Assembly (NCBI RefSeq): GCF_013004695.1
Contig: NZ_JABEMG010000014.1
Location: 1-52,622, forward strand
Reading direction: 5' to 3'
DNA: 52,622 nucleotides
Origin: Promicromonospora citrea
Lineage (GTDB): Bacteria; Actinomycetota; Actinomycetes; Actinomycetales; Cellulomonadaceae
In this document: piece by piece, positions 1-7,654 of the stretch
How positions within the stretch are numbered: position 1 is the first letter of the stretch
Layout: each line of letters begins with the position of its first letter
Notes under the pieces: model-generated
Seen by the model: the letters and a program-made list of their open reading frames with translations, nothing else
Database searches by the model: none
Told to the model about the DNA's origin: nothing
Made by a program: the position numbers and the translations under genes

Positions 1-2
1 CC

Positions 3-908
3 GCCCCGCGCGCACCCCGCCGCGGCGGCAGCGCGCGGGGGCAGGGCCTGGTCGCCCACGTCTTCCTGCTGCCCTGGATGATCGGCATGGTCGGCGTGAC
101 GGCGGGCCCGCTCGTCGCGTCCGCCGTGCTGGCGTTCACGGACTACGACCTGCTCAGCGCGCCGCAGTTCATCGGCCTCGACAACTTCACGCGCATGGCG
201 GGCGACGAGCGGTTCTGGGCCGCCGTCCGCGTGACCCTCGTGTACGTGCTGGTGTCGGTGCCGCTGCAGCTCGCGTTCGCGCTGTTCCTCGCCGTCGTGC
301 TCGACAAGGGCCTGCGCGGCCTGTCGCTGTACCGCAGCGCGTTCTACCTGCCCTCCCTGCTGGGCGGCAGCGTGGCCATCGCGATCCTCTGGCGGCAGAT
401 CTTCGGCGAGGACGGCCTGGTCAACCACGTCCTGGGCTGGTTCGGTCTCGAGCTGGGCTCGTGGCTGCAGGACCCGTCGCTCGCGCTGTCCACCCTCGTG
501 GTGCTCAACGTCTGGACGTTCGGCTCGCCCATGGTGATCTTCCTCGCCGGCCTGCGGCAGATCCCCGAGGACCTCTACGAGGCCGCGATGATCGACGGCG
601 CCGGCCGCGTGCGGCGGTTCTGGTCGATCACGATCCCGCTGCTCACCCCGATCATCTTCCTCAACCTCATCCTGCAGATGATCGGCGCCTTCCAGGCGTT
701 CACGCAGGCCCACGTGGTCAGCGGCGGCAGCGGCGGCCCGCTCGACTCGACGCTCTTCTACACCCTCTACATCTACCAGCGCGGCTTCGTGAACTTCGAC
801 ATGGGCTACGCGTCCGCGATGGCGTGGGTGCTGCTCCTCGTCATCGCCGCCGCCACCGCCGCGAACTTCGTCGTGTCGCGGCGCTGGGTCTACTACGGAG
901 ACGAATGA
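3..908 (+). CDS. sugar ABC transporter permease, MalF/UgpA type (5' partial)
   Basis: Inner-membrane permease of a carbohydrate ABC importer (CUT1 class). It would pair with the next gene, with a solute-binding protein presumably encoded just upstream of the window. The open frame continues to the left edge and the residues before the first ATG (RGQGLVAHVFLLPWMIGM) look like a normal permease N-terminus, so the true start lies outside. Several hydrophobic segments are visible. The cytoplasmic EAA loop, the contact for the ATPase, reads YEAAMIDGAG followed by RVRRFWSITIPLL. No ATPase gene is seen here; CUT1 systems in actinobacteria commonly share MsiK. The stop overlaps the next start (ATGA). 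Confidence 0.93.
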   Translation, partial: APRAPRRGGSARGQGLVAHVFLLPWMIGMVGVTAGPLVASAVLAFTDYDLLSAPQFIGLDNFTRMAGDERFWAAVRVTLVYVLVSVPLQLAFALFLAVVLDKGLRGLSLYRSAFYLPSLLGGSVAIAILWRQIFGEDGLVNHVLGWFGLELGSWLQDPSLALSTLVVLNVWTFGSPMVIFLAGLRQIPEDLYEAAMIDGAGRVRRFWSITIPLLTPIIFLNLILQMIGAFQAFTQAHVVSGGSGGPLDSTLFYTLYIYQRGFVNFDMGYASAMAWVLLLVIAAATAANFVVSRRWVYYGDE

Positions 909-1753
909 TGGCTGCCACGGTCCGCACCTCGAGGGGGAGCCGCCTGCTGCGGCACGCCGTCCTCCTGCTGTTCGTGCTGCTCATGATCTACCCGCTCGTG
1001 TGGATGGTCGTGAGCTCGTTCAAGCCGAGCAACCTGATCCTGTCGCAGACCGGGATCGTCCCGACCGAGGTCACCCTCGACAACTACGTCGACGGCTGGG
1101 ACGCGCTCGGCTCGCCGTTCACGCTGTTCCTCGGCAACTCGCTGCTCATCGGCGTCGGCTCCGTGCTGGGCAACCTGTTCTCGTGCTCGCTCACGGCCTA
1201 CGCCCTGGCGCGCCTGAACTTCCGGATGAACAAGGTGTACCTGGCGCTGACGCTCATGACGATCATGCTGCCGTTCCACGTGCTCGTGATCCCGCAGTAC
1301 ATCCTGTTCGCGGAGCTGGGGTGGATCAACACCTACGTCCCGCTGCTGCTGCCCAAGTTCCTGGCCACCGACGCGGTGTTCATCTTCCTCATGGTGCAGT
1401 TCATCCGGTCGCTCCCGCGCGAGCTGGACCAGGCCGCGATGATCGACGGCGCCGGGCCGTTCCGGATCTTCTGGTCCGTGATCCTGCCGCTCATGCAGCC
1501 CGCGCTCATCACCACCACCATCTTCACCTTCATCTGGACGTGGAACGACTACTTCGGCCCGCTGCTGTACCTCACCCGGACCGAGCTGTACACGGTCCCC
1601 GTGGCGCTGAAGTCGCTGGTCGACACCGAGACGACGAGTGGCATCGGCACGATGTTCGCGATGTCGCTGATCTCGCTGGTGCCGATCGTGCTGTTCTTCG
1701 TCTTCGCTCAGCGCTACATCATCAAGGGCATCGCGACGACGGGAATCAAATGA
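905..1753 (+). CDS. sugar ABC transporter permease, MalG type
   Basis: Second permease subunit of the same importer, 282 aa. I start it at the ATG that overlaps the upstream TGA (ATGA); a second ATG follows directly. It has a short basic N-terminus, a first membrane helix (about residues 14-33), a periplasmic loop and the EAA motif DQAAMIDGAG with RIFWSVILPLMQP, as in MalG. The C-terminus ends IATTGIK. The overlap of both ends with neighbouring genes indicates translational coupling within one operon. The substrate is not readable from the permease; the glycosidase that follows suggests an oligosaccharide. Confidence 0.93.
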   Translation: MMAATVRTSRGSRLLRHAVLLLFVLLMIYPLVWMVVSSFKPSNLILSQTGIVPTEVTLDNYVDGWDALGSPFTLFLGNSLLIGVGSVLGNLFSCSLTAYALARLNFRMNKVYLALTLMTIMLPFHVLVIPQYILFAELGWINTYVPLLLPKFLATDAVFIFLMVQFIRSLPRELDQAAMIDGAGPFRIFWSVILPLMQPALITTTIFTFIWTWNDYFGPLLYLTRTELYTVPVALKSLVDTETTSGIGTMFAMSLISLVPIVLFFVFAQRYIIKGIATTGIK

Positions 1754-3870
1754 CGGCTACCCGAACGGCACAGCGCACGCGGCTGGGCGGCGAGCACCGC
1801 TGGACCCAGCTCACCTTCGTGGAGAACGACCCGCTCGACTTCGACCTCGACGCGTGGGCCGACGTCATGGAACGCACGGCGTCCACGGCGGTCTGCATCA
1901 GCGCGGGCGGCTACGTGGCCTACTACCCGACGAAGGTCGGGCTCCACCACCGCAGCGTCCACCTCGGCGACCGCGACCTGCTCGGCGAGGTGGTCGACCT
2001 GGCCCGCTCGCGCGGCATGGCCGTCATGGCCCGGGTGGACCCCCACGCGGTGCACCAGGACGTCGCCGACCAGCGCCCGGAGTGGATCGCCCGCACCGAG
2101 GACGGCGCCCTGCGGGAGCACTGGGCGATGCCCGGCATCTACCTCACCGACGCGTTCGGCGGGTACAGCTGGGAGCTCACCACCGAGGTGCTGCGCGAGA
2201 TCGCCCGCGAGTACGACGTCGACGCCCTGTTCGCCAACCGGTGGCAGGGCCACGGGCCCGGCTACACCGAGACGACCGAGCGCGAGTACCGCGCCGCGAC
2301 CGGCCTGCCGCTGCCCCGGTCCGCCGACCCCGCCGACGGCGCGGCGTGGGCGACCTACCGCGCCTGGCGCCGGTCCCGCCTCAGCGAGCTCGTCGCCCAC
2401 TGGGACCGCGCCGTGCAGGACGTCGCCCCCGACGTCCGGTTCGTGCCCAACCTCGGCTCGTTCACCGCGGCCGACCTCGAGCCGCGCGTCGCGCGCTCCG
2501 TGCCGTTCCTGCTCGTCGACCACCAGGCCAGGGGCGACGGCGAGGCGCTGTGGGCCGCCGGTCGCGACGCCAAGCGGGTGCGCGCGCTGCACCCCGGCAA
2601 GCCCGTCGGCCTCATCACCTCCGTCGGCCCCGAGTCGCACGACTTCCGGTGGAAGGACTCCGTCAACGCGGGCGTCGAGACCACCGGGTGGATCGTCGAC
2701 GGGTTCGTGCACGGGGCCTTCCCCTGGTACACGAAGTTCGCCGCCCGCATCCACGACCCGCGGTGGATCCCCGCCGTCGAGCGCGCCTTCGGGCTGCACG
2801 AGGCCGTCGCCGTCGGCCGCGACGACGAGCGGCCCGTCGCCGAGACCCTCGTCTGGGACGCCGACGCGCACACCGCCTCGCGCCGTGTCCGCGACGCCGC
2901 GTCGGGCGTCTACCAGGTGCTCGTCGAGCTCGGGGTGCCGTTCGAGTACGTCGGCCCCGGGTCGCTCGGGGTGCTCGAGCGGCCGGGCGTGCGGCTCGTC
3001 GTCGTGCCCGAGGTGCCCCAGGTCCCGGCCGAGGCCGCCGACGCGCTCGCGGCCTTCGCCCGCTCCGGCGGGTCCGTGCTGCTCACCGGCGGCGGACCCG
3101 ACGTCGCCGGCCGCGGCCACCTCGTCACCGAGCTGCTCGGCGTCGAGGTGGCCGAGCGGCGCGACGGCATCGTGCGCAACAACTACGTGCAGCGCGAGCC
3201 CGGCGGCCCCCTCCAGGACGGGTTCGGGGACGCGCGCCGCATCGTCGGCGGCACCCGCCTCGTCCGCTTCGGCCCCCTGCCCGACGCCGCCGAGGTGGCC
3301 TGGCGGTTCGTGCCCGACCACCCGGACCTGCCCATGGAGGAGGTCTACCCCCGGTCCGAGCCGACCGAGCCCGCCGTGTTCGGCGCACCGCTCGGCGCGG
3401 GGCGCGTCGACGTCGTCGGGTTCAACGCCACCGAGCTGTACTGGCAGGCGCTCCAGGCCGACCACCTCACCCTGCTCGGCAACGCCGTCCGGCACGGGCT
3501 GGGCGGCAGCGCCGCGGCGTCCGTGAGCGGCCCCGGTGTGCTCGACGTCGCGACCTGGGCCGGCGAGCGGTCGTTCACCGTGCTCGCCGCCAACCTCACC
3601 GACCCGATGATGATGCGCGGGCAGCGGCGGCGGGTGTCGCCGCTCGAGGGGGCGCGGGTGGAGCTCGACCTCGACCGGGTGGGGGCGCTCGCGGGGGCGG
3701 CCGGTGCTGTGCCGGATGGTGCTGTGCCGGATGGTGTGCCGGGTGCCGTGCGGGTGCAGGTGCTCGGTGACGCGGGCTGGGTGGACGCCGCGCCGGTGGC
3801 GCACGGCCGCCGGCTGGAGGTCGCGCTGCCCCCGGTCCGCGAGCTGGCGACGCTCCGCCTCACCTGGTGA
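1750..3870 (+). CDS. GHL6-type putative glycoside hydrolase with beta-galactosidase-like trimerisation domain
   Basis: Predicted cytoplasmic protein of 706 aa with no signal peptide. The start ATG overlaps the permease stop (ATGA), so it is the third gene of the operon. The N-terminal half resembles Pfam 'hypothetical glycosyl hydrolase 6' (GHL6): a TIM-barrel-like domain with the typical segments SAGGYVAYYPTK, ARVDPH and LFANRWQGHG. Roughly residues 370-580 resemble a beta-galactosidase trimerisation (glutamine amidotransferase-like) domain, followed by a small beta domain. I infer that it hydrolyses an oligosaccharide imported by the two permeases. The substrate and catalytic residues are not certain. 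A 15-bp tandem repeat encoding GAVPD units lies near the C-terminus (3703-3732). Confidence 0.75.
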   Translation: MTATRTAQRTRLGGEHRWTQLTFVENDPLDFDLDAWADVMERTASTAVCISAGGYVAYYPTKVGLHHRSVHLGDRDLLGEVVDLARSRGMAVMARVDPHAVHQDVADQRPEWIARTEDGALREHWAMPGIYLTDAFGGYSWELTTEVLREIAREYDVDALFANRWQGHGPGYTETTEREYRAATGLPLPRSADPADGAAWATYRAWRRSRLSELVAHWDRAVQDVAPDVRFVPNLGSFTAADLEPRVARSVPFLLVDHQARGDGEALWAAGRDAKRVRALHPGKPVGLITSVGPESHDFRWKDSVNAGVETTGWIVDGFVHGAFPWYTKFAARIHDPRWIPAVERAFGLHEAVAVGRDDERPVAETLVWDADAHTASRRVRDAASGVYQVLVELGVPFEYVGPGSLGVLERPGVRLVVVPEVPQVPAEAADALAAFARSGGSVLLTGGGPDVAGRGHLVTELLGVEVAERRDGIVRNNYVQREPGGPLQDGFGDARRIVGGTRLVRFGPLPDAAEVAWRFVPDHPDLPMEEVYPRSEPTEPAVFGAPLGAGRVDVVGFNATELYWQALQADHLTLLGNAVRHGLGGSAAASVSGPGVLDVATWAGERSFTVLAANLTDPMMMRGQRRRVSPLEGARVELDLDRVGALAGAAGAVPDGAVPDGVPGAVRVQVLGDAGWVDAAPVAHGRRLEVALPPVRELATLRLTW

Positions 3871-3897
3871 CGCCCCCGGGTTGATGCCCCCAGCGCC

Positions 3898-3971
3898 CGC
3901 TGAGATCTGGTGTTCGCGGCGAGATCTGGTCGTGCTCCACCAGATCTCGCCGTGAACACCAGATCTCGGCG
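3898..3971. repeat. long hairpin built from inverted 10-mers, between convergent genes
   Basis: Two 29-base arms (3902-3930 and 3939-3967) are complementary except for one base and enclose an 8-base loop. Each arm contains GAGATCTGGT twice, separated by 9 bases. The outer edges are CGCTGAG and CTCGGCG. There is no T-run. It lies between the stops of the glycosidase and a LacI gene, so it may act as a bidirectional terminator, but its inner repeat structure is unusual for one. Confidence 0.85.
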
Positions 3972-3994
3972 CGCGGGGGATACCGGGGGCTGGG

Positions 3995-5053
3995 TCAGCG
4001 GGGGGCCGGGCCCGTCGAGCCGCGGACCACCAGGGCCGGGCGCTCCAGCGGGACCGGCTCCTCGACCGTCTCGCCGAGCAGCGTGAGCACCTTGGCGGCC
4101 GCCGCCCGCCCGCGCTGGAACGCGAAGCGCTGCACGGTGGTCAGGGGCGGGTCGATCCACTCGCCCAGCGTGAGGCCCTCGAAGCCGACCACCGAGATGT
4201 CGTCGGGCACGCGCAGCCCTGCGGCCTGGAGGGTGCGCATCCCCGCGATCGCCATGGTGTCCGTGCCGTACAGGATCGCGGTCGGGCGCACGGGCGCCGC
4301 CAGGAGCGCCGTCGTCTCCTCGGCCGCACGGGCGGGCGAGTACTCGACCGAGACCACGGCGTGCGGCTGCCGCCCGTGCTCGGCGAGGCGCTGGACGAAG
4401 GCCTCGCGCCGCTGCACGGGGAGCACGAAGTCCTTCGGGCCGCTGACGTACGCGATGCGCTCGTGGCCCAGCTCGACGAGGTGGTCGACGGTCTCGGCGA
4501 TGCCCGCGCCCGGCGGGTCGGCGTCGACGTACTCGATCGCGCCCGGCTTCCACGGCGTGCCGACCAGCACGGCGGGCAGGCCGAGCTGGGTCATCAGCTC
4601 GGGACGGGTGTCGCCGACCATCGAGTTGGTGAGGATGATCCCGTCCATCCGCTGACGCTCGGCGAGCGTGCGGTAGAAGTGGTGCTCGTCGTGCTGCCCC
4701 GAGATGAAGACGTTGAGCAGCAGGCCGTACTCGCGCGGGCTGAGCACCGACTCGATGCCCGAGATGAAGTCCATGTTGCCGGCACCGACGCCCGGCACCT
4801 TCGAGTCGCTGCTCAGCACGAGGCCGATCGCCTGGGCGCGCGCCGTGCGCAGCGCGATCGCCGCGGCGTTGGGGCGCCAGCTGAGCTTGCGGGCGGCGTC
4901 GCGGATGCGCTCCGCGGTCGCCTCGGAGATGCGCCCGGTGCCGTTGAAGACCTTCGAGACGGCGCCCGGCGAGACCCCCGCCAGCGCCGCCACGTCGCTG
5001 ATCGTCGGACGGCCGCTGCCACGCGGCTTCTGGGGCGTTCTCGGTGTCGTCAT
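3995..5053 (-). CDS. LacI-family transcriptional regulator
   Basis: Sugar-responsive repressor, 352 aa. The N-terminal helix-turn-helix reads TISDVAALAGVSPGAVSKVF with the hinge helix ATERIRDAARKLSWRPNAAA. The rest is a periplasmic-binding-like effector domain containing ILYGTDTMAIAG and DISVVGFEG, the usual LacI/GalR landmarks. It converges on the permease/glycosidase operon and probably regulates it, but that promoter is outside the window, so this is an inference from position. The start ATG at 5053 is followed at once by the HTH region, as expected. Confidence 0.93.
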   Translation of the reverse strand: MTTPRTPQKPRGSGRPTISDVAALAGVSPGAVSKVFNGTGRISEATAERIRDAARKLSWRPNAAAIALRTARAQAIGLVLSSDSKVPGVGAGNMDFISGIESVLSPREYGLLLNVFISGQHDEHHFYRTLAERQRMDGIILTNSMVGDTRPELMTQLGLPAVLVGTPWKPGAIEYVDADPPGAGIAETVDHLVELGHERIAYVSGPKDFVLPVQRREAFVQRLAEHGRQPHAVVSVEYSPARAAEETTALLAAPVRPTAILYGTDTMAIAGMRTLQAAGLRVPDDISVVGFEGLTLGEWIDPPLTTVQRFAFQRGRAAAAKVLTLLGETVEEPVPLERPALVVRGSTGPAPR

Positions 5054-5090
5054 GGGGCACTCATCTCGTGCGCCATCTTACGTGGTCAAT

Positions 5091-5126
5091 CGGTGCACCA
5101 GGCCCGGGCGAGGCCGTGGCGCACCG
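5091..5126 (-). terminator. imperfect stem-loop after the EamA gene
   Basis: CGGTGCACCAGGCC pairs with GGCCGTGGCGCACCG around a 7-base loop, with one mismatch and a small bulge. It lies just past the stop of the EamA transporter and before the LacI start. No U-tract is present, as is common for GC-rich actinobacterial terminators. Confidence 0.5.
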
Positions 5127-5139
5127 GTGACGGCCCCGG

Positions 5140-6129
5140 TCAGCGCAGCCGCAGCGTGGCCACGAGCACGCCCGTGAGGCACAGCGCGCCGCCGACCAGT
5201 GCGACGGGGGCGGGCACCTCGCCGAGGAACGCCCACGACATGAGCACGGCGAGCGGCGCGGCGGCGTACGTGGCGGCGCCGAGGCGGCCCGCGGTCGTCC
5301 GCGTGAGGGCGTAGCCCCAGGTGGCGAACGCGACGGCGGTGGGGAAGACGCCCAGGTAGACCATGCTCAGCGTGGCGGAGGTCGAGGCGGCCGACAGCTC
5401 GGCGAGCAGCGCGGGGGCGAACGGCAGGGACGCGACCGTGCCGGCGAGGCAGCCGAGCCACGTCATGGTCAGGGCGTCGACGTGGGGCAGCAGCCGCTTC
5501 TGCAGGATGGTGCTGCCCGCGTAGACCAGCGCGGCGGCCAGGCCGAGCGCGACGCTGACGCCGTCGGACGCGCCGCCCGACGTGGCCAGCGCGATGCCCG
5601 CGACGCCGACGAACGCGATGCCGATGCCGGCGAGCAGCCGGGCGGGGAAGCCCTCGCCGAGCGTGAGGCCCGCGAACACCGCGATGAGGATCGGCGCGAG
5701 GCCGACGAGGAGCGACGCGGTGCCGGCGTCCAGCGTGCGCTCGGCGGCGTTGAGCGCGAGGTTGTACAGCCCGAACCACAGCACGCCCCAGACGGCGACG
5801 CCGGCCAGCACCCGGCCGCGCGGCAGCCGGAGCCTGCCCGTGAGCCCCGCCATGACGGTGAGCGCGAGCGTGCCGACGAGGACCCGGCCGAGCGTGAGCG
5901 CGCCGGGGGAGTAGTCGAAGCCCGCCGCCCGGATGCCGATGAACGCCGAGCCCCACAGCACGACGGTGACGGCGGCGGCGAGCGGGACGAGGAGACGGCG
6001 ACCGGGGGCCGGGGCCGCCGGGGCGTCGGCGGGGCCGGGGACGCGGGTGGAGGTCGTGGTCACGTCGTCCACCCTGCCCGCGGGCGACGGCGGTGTCTGG
6101 CGGGTTTCGGCCGCTGCGTTCGTGGTCAT
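5140..6129 (-). CDS. EamA/DMT-family transporter
   Basis: Drug/metabolite transporter superfamily permease, 329 aa, with a polar N-terminal extension of about 45 residues followed by ten hydrophobic segments in two EamA halves. The first begins VPLAAAVTVVLWGSAFIGIR; the second includes ALGLAAALVYAGSTILQKRLLP. Such proteins usually export amino acids or small metabolites; the substrate is unknown here. It is divergent from a LysR regulator, the usual arrangement for a LysR-controlled exporter. A GTG further in (VTTTSTRVPG) could be the true start, so the N-terminus is uncertain. Confidence 0.9.
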   Translation of the reverse strand: MTTNAAAETRQTPPSPAGRVDDVTTTSTRVPGPADAPAAPAPGRRLLVPLAAAVTVVLWGSAFIGIRAAGFDYSPGALTLGRVLVGTLALTVMAGLTGRLRLPRGRVLAGVAVWGVLWFGLYNLALNAAERTLDAGTASLLVGLAPILIAVFAGLTLGEGFPARLLAGIGIAFVGVAGIALATSGGASDGVSVALGLAAALVYAGSTILQKRLLPHVDALTMTWLGCLAGTVASLPFAPALLAELSAASTSATLSMVYLGVFPTAVAFATWGYALTRTTAGRLGAATYAAAPLAVLMSWAFLGEVPAPVALVGGALCLTGVLVATLRLR

Positions 6130-6211
6130 GCCCTGATCGTCGCCCCGCAGGACCGTGAAGCACCAGCGATTCTTCCTTCATCCGGATTCAGCCTCGCTGT
6201 AGGGTTGAGTC
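6130..6211. promoter_or_regulatory. divergent EamA/LysR promoter region
   Basis: 82 bases shared by the two divergent genes. They contain the palindrome ATCCGGAT (6180-6187) inside the near-symmetric TTCATCCGGATTCA. This is a plausible but weak LysR site; I see no perfect T-N11-A dyad. GTAGGGT just before the LysR start resembles a -10 element. Confidence 0.35.
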
Positions 6212-7123
6212 ATGCTCGACGTCCACCGCCTGCGCGTCTTCCGTTCCGTCGTCGCCTCCGGGTCGATCGGCGCCGCTGCCGCCAACCTCGGGTACACGCC
6301 GTCCGCCGTCAGCCAGCACGTCTCGGCGCTCCAGCGCGAGACCGGCCTCAAGCTGCTCGCCCGGCACGGCCGCGGGATCCGCCCCACCGCGGCGGGGCAC
6401 GCCCTGGCCGCGCAGGCCGACGGCGTGCTCGAGCGGCTGGGCGAGGCGGAGTCGATGATCGCCGACCTGCGCGCGGGGCGGACGGGGTCGCTCTCGCTCG
6501 CGTACTTCGCCTCGGTGGGCTCCGCGTGGCTGCCGGGCGTGGTCCGCGTGCTCACCACCCGGTTCCCGGGCGTGCGCCTCGACCTCGAGCTGGCCGAGCA
6601 CATCCCCGACAAGACGGAGGACCGGGCCGACGTGCAGGTCGCCGTCGCGCAGGCCGGGTTCGACCCGGGCACCGGCTTCACGGCGCACCACCTGCTCGAC
6701 GACCCGTACGTCGTCGTGCTGCCCGACGGGCACCGGTTCGCCGGGCGGGACGAGGTCGAGCTCGCCGAGCTGGCCGAGGAGTCGTGGGTGGACAACGACT
6801 TCGCGCGCGGCTGGTGCCGCCGCAACCTCCTGGAGGCGTGCACGGCGGCGGGGTTCAGCCCGACGTTCCACGTCGAGGCGCACGACTACCCGACCGCGAT
6901 GGCGTTCGTCGAGGCGGGCATCGGCATGACCGTGCTGCCCGAGCTGGGCGCGGCGCACCTGCCGTCCGGCACCGTGGCCGTGCCCGTCGTGCGGCCCACC
7001 CCGGTGCGCTCGATCTACGCCGTGGTGCAGGACGCCGTGGCGCACACGCCGCCCGTGGTGGCGGCCCTGGAGGCGCTGCGCGAGGTCGCCGTCGCTTCGC
7101 GAGCCGTGCTGTCACCCGCATAG
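6212..7123 (+). CDS. LysR-family transcriptional regulator
   Basis: 303 aa. The N-terminal winged HTH (about residues 3-60) reads RLRVFRSVVASGSIGAAAAN, then YTPSAVSQHVSALQRETG and the usual RGIRPTAAG wing. Residues about 90-290 form the type 2 periplasmic-binding ligand domain (SLSLAYFASVGSAWLPGVV, later EAGIGMTVLPELG). It probably controls the divergent EamA exporter and itself. The start is preceded by a purine-rich AGGGTTGAG. Confidence 0.93.
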   Translation: MLDVHRLRVFRSVVASGSIGAAAANLGYTPSAVSQHVSALQRETGLKLLARHGRGIRPTAAGHALAAQADGVLERLGEAESMIADLRAGRTGSLSLAYFASVGSAWLPGVVRVLTTRFPGVRLDLELAEHIPDKTEDRADVQVAVAQAGFDPGTGFTAHHLLDDPYVVVLPDGHRFAGRDEVELAELAEESWVDNDFARGWCRRNLLEACTAAGFSPTFHVEAHDYPTAMAFVEAGIGMTVLPELGAAHLPSGTVAVPVVRPTPVRSIYAVVQDAVAHTPPVVAALEALREVAVASRAVLSPA

Positions 7124-7183
7124 GGTTGGGGGCGTACCGGCGCCGGGAACCCCCGGTGCCCTCCCGATCGAGAGGCAATCCTC

Positions 7184-7585
7184 GTGACCACGCTTCCTAC
7201 CGCCTCCGGCAGCTTCGGTGACAAGCCCGAGCTGACGTTCCCCGAGGGTGGCGCACCCGCCGGCCTGCAGGTCCAGGTGCTCTCCGAGGGCAACGGCCCG
7301 GTCGTCGAGTCCGGGCGCACCATCGTCGTGAACTACCTCGGCCAGACCTGGGGCGGCCACGTCTTCGACAACTCCTACGACCGCGGCACCACCATCGACT
7401 TCCCGATCGGTGTCGGTGCGGTCATCGGCGGCTGGGACAAGGGCATGGTCGGCCAGAACGTGGGCTCGCGCCTGATGCTGTCGATCCCGCCGGAGCACGG
7501 CTACGGCGCGCGCGGCGTGCCGCAGGCCGGTATCGGCGGCACGGACACCCTGGTCTTCGTCGTCGACATCGTCGCCGTCAAGTGA
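7184..7585 (+). CDS. FKBP-type peptidyl-prolyl cis-trans isomerase
   Basis: Cytoplasmic single-domain FKBP of 133 aa that catalyses proline isomerisation during folding. Visible FKBP signatures are VVNYLGQTWGGHVFDNSYDRG, IGGWDKGMVGQNVGSR, and the closing PPEHGYGARG...GGTDTLVFVVDI. There is no signal peptide or membrane segment. The start is GTG, chosen because AGAGG lies a suitable distance upstream and the homologous region begins directly after. It is probably monocistronic; a perfect 19-bp hairpin follows the stop. Confidence 0.95.
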   Translation: MTTLPTASGSFGDKPELTFPEGGAPAGLQVQVLSEGNGPVVESGRTIVVNYLGQTWGGHVFDNSYDRGTTIDFPIGVGAVIGGWDKGMVGQNVGSRLMLSIPPEHGYGARGVPQAGIGGTDTLVFVVDIVAVK

Positions 7586-7591
7586 TGTCCC

Positions 7592-7651
7592 GCTGAGTGC
7601 GGGATCGTCGCCCTTCGGCAGAGCGGAAGGGGCGACGATCCCGCACTCGGC
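7592..7651. repeat. long perfect hairpin between convergent genes
   Basis: GAGTGCGGGATCGTCGCCC (7595-7613) is the exact reverse complement of 7630-7648. With one bulged base the pairing continues inward (TTC/GAA) to a loop of about 9 bases. The flanks CGCTGAG and CTCGGCG are the same as those of the 3898 hairpin, although the stem sequences differ. It separates the FKBP gene from the convergent beta-helix gene and may terminate both. Confidence 0.85.
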
Positions 7652-7654
7652 GTC

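Noticed and set aside
461-904. Long open frame upstream of the second permease
   Set aside because: It overlaps the first permease in another frame and encodes an Arg/His-rich sequence without similarity; the conserved permease begins at 905.
1714-3804. Nearly 700-residue open frame opposite the GHL6 glycosidase
   Set aside because: Its composition (Gly/Val/Arg/His-rich, no family features) is that of a high-GC antisense shadow; the plus-strand gene has clear domain similarity.
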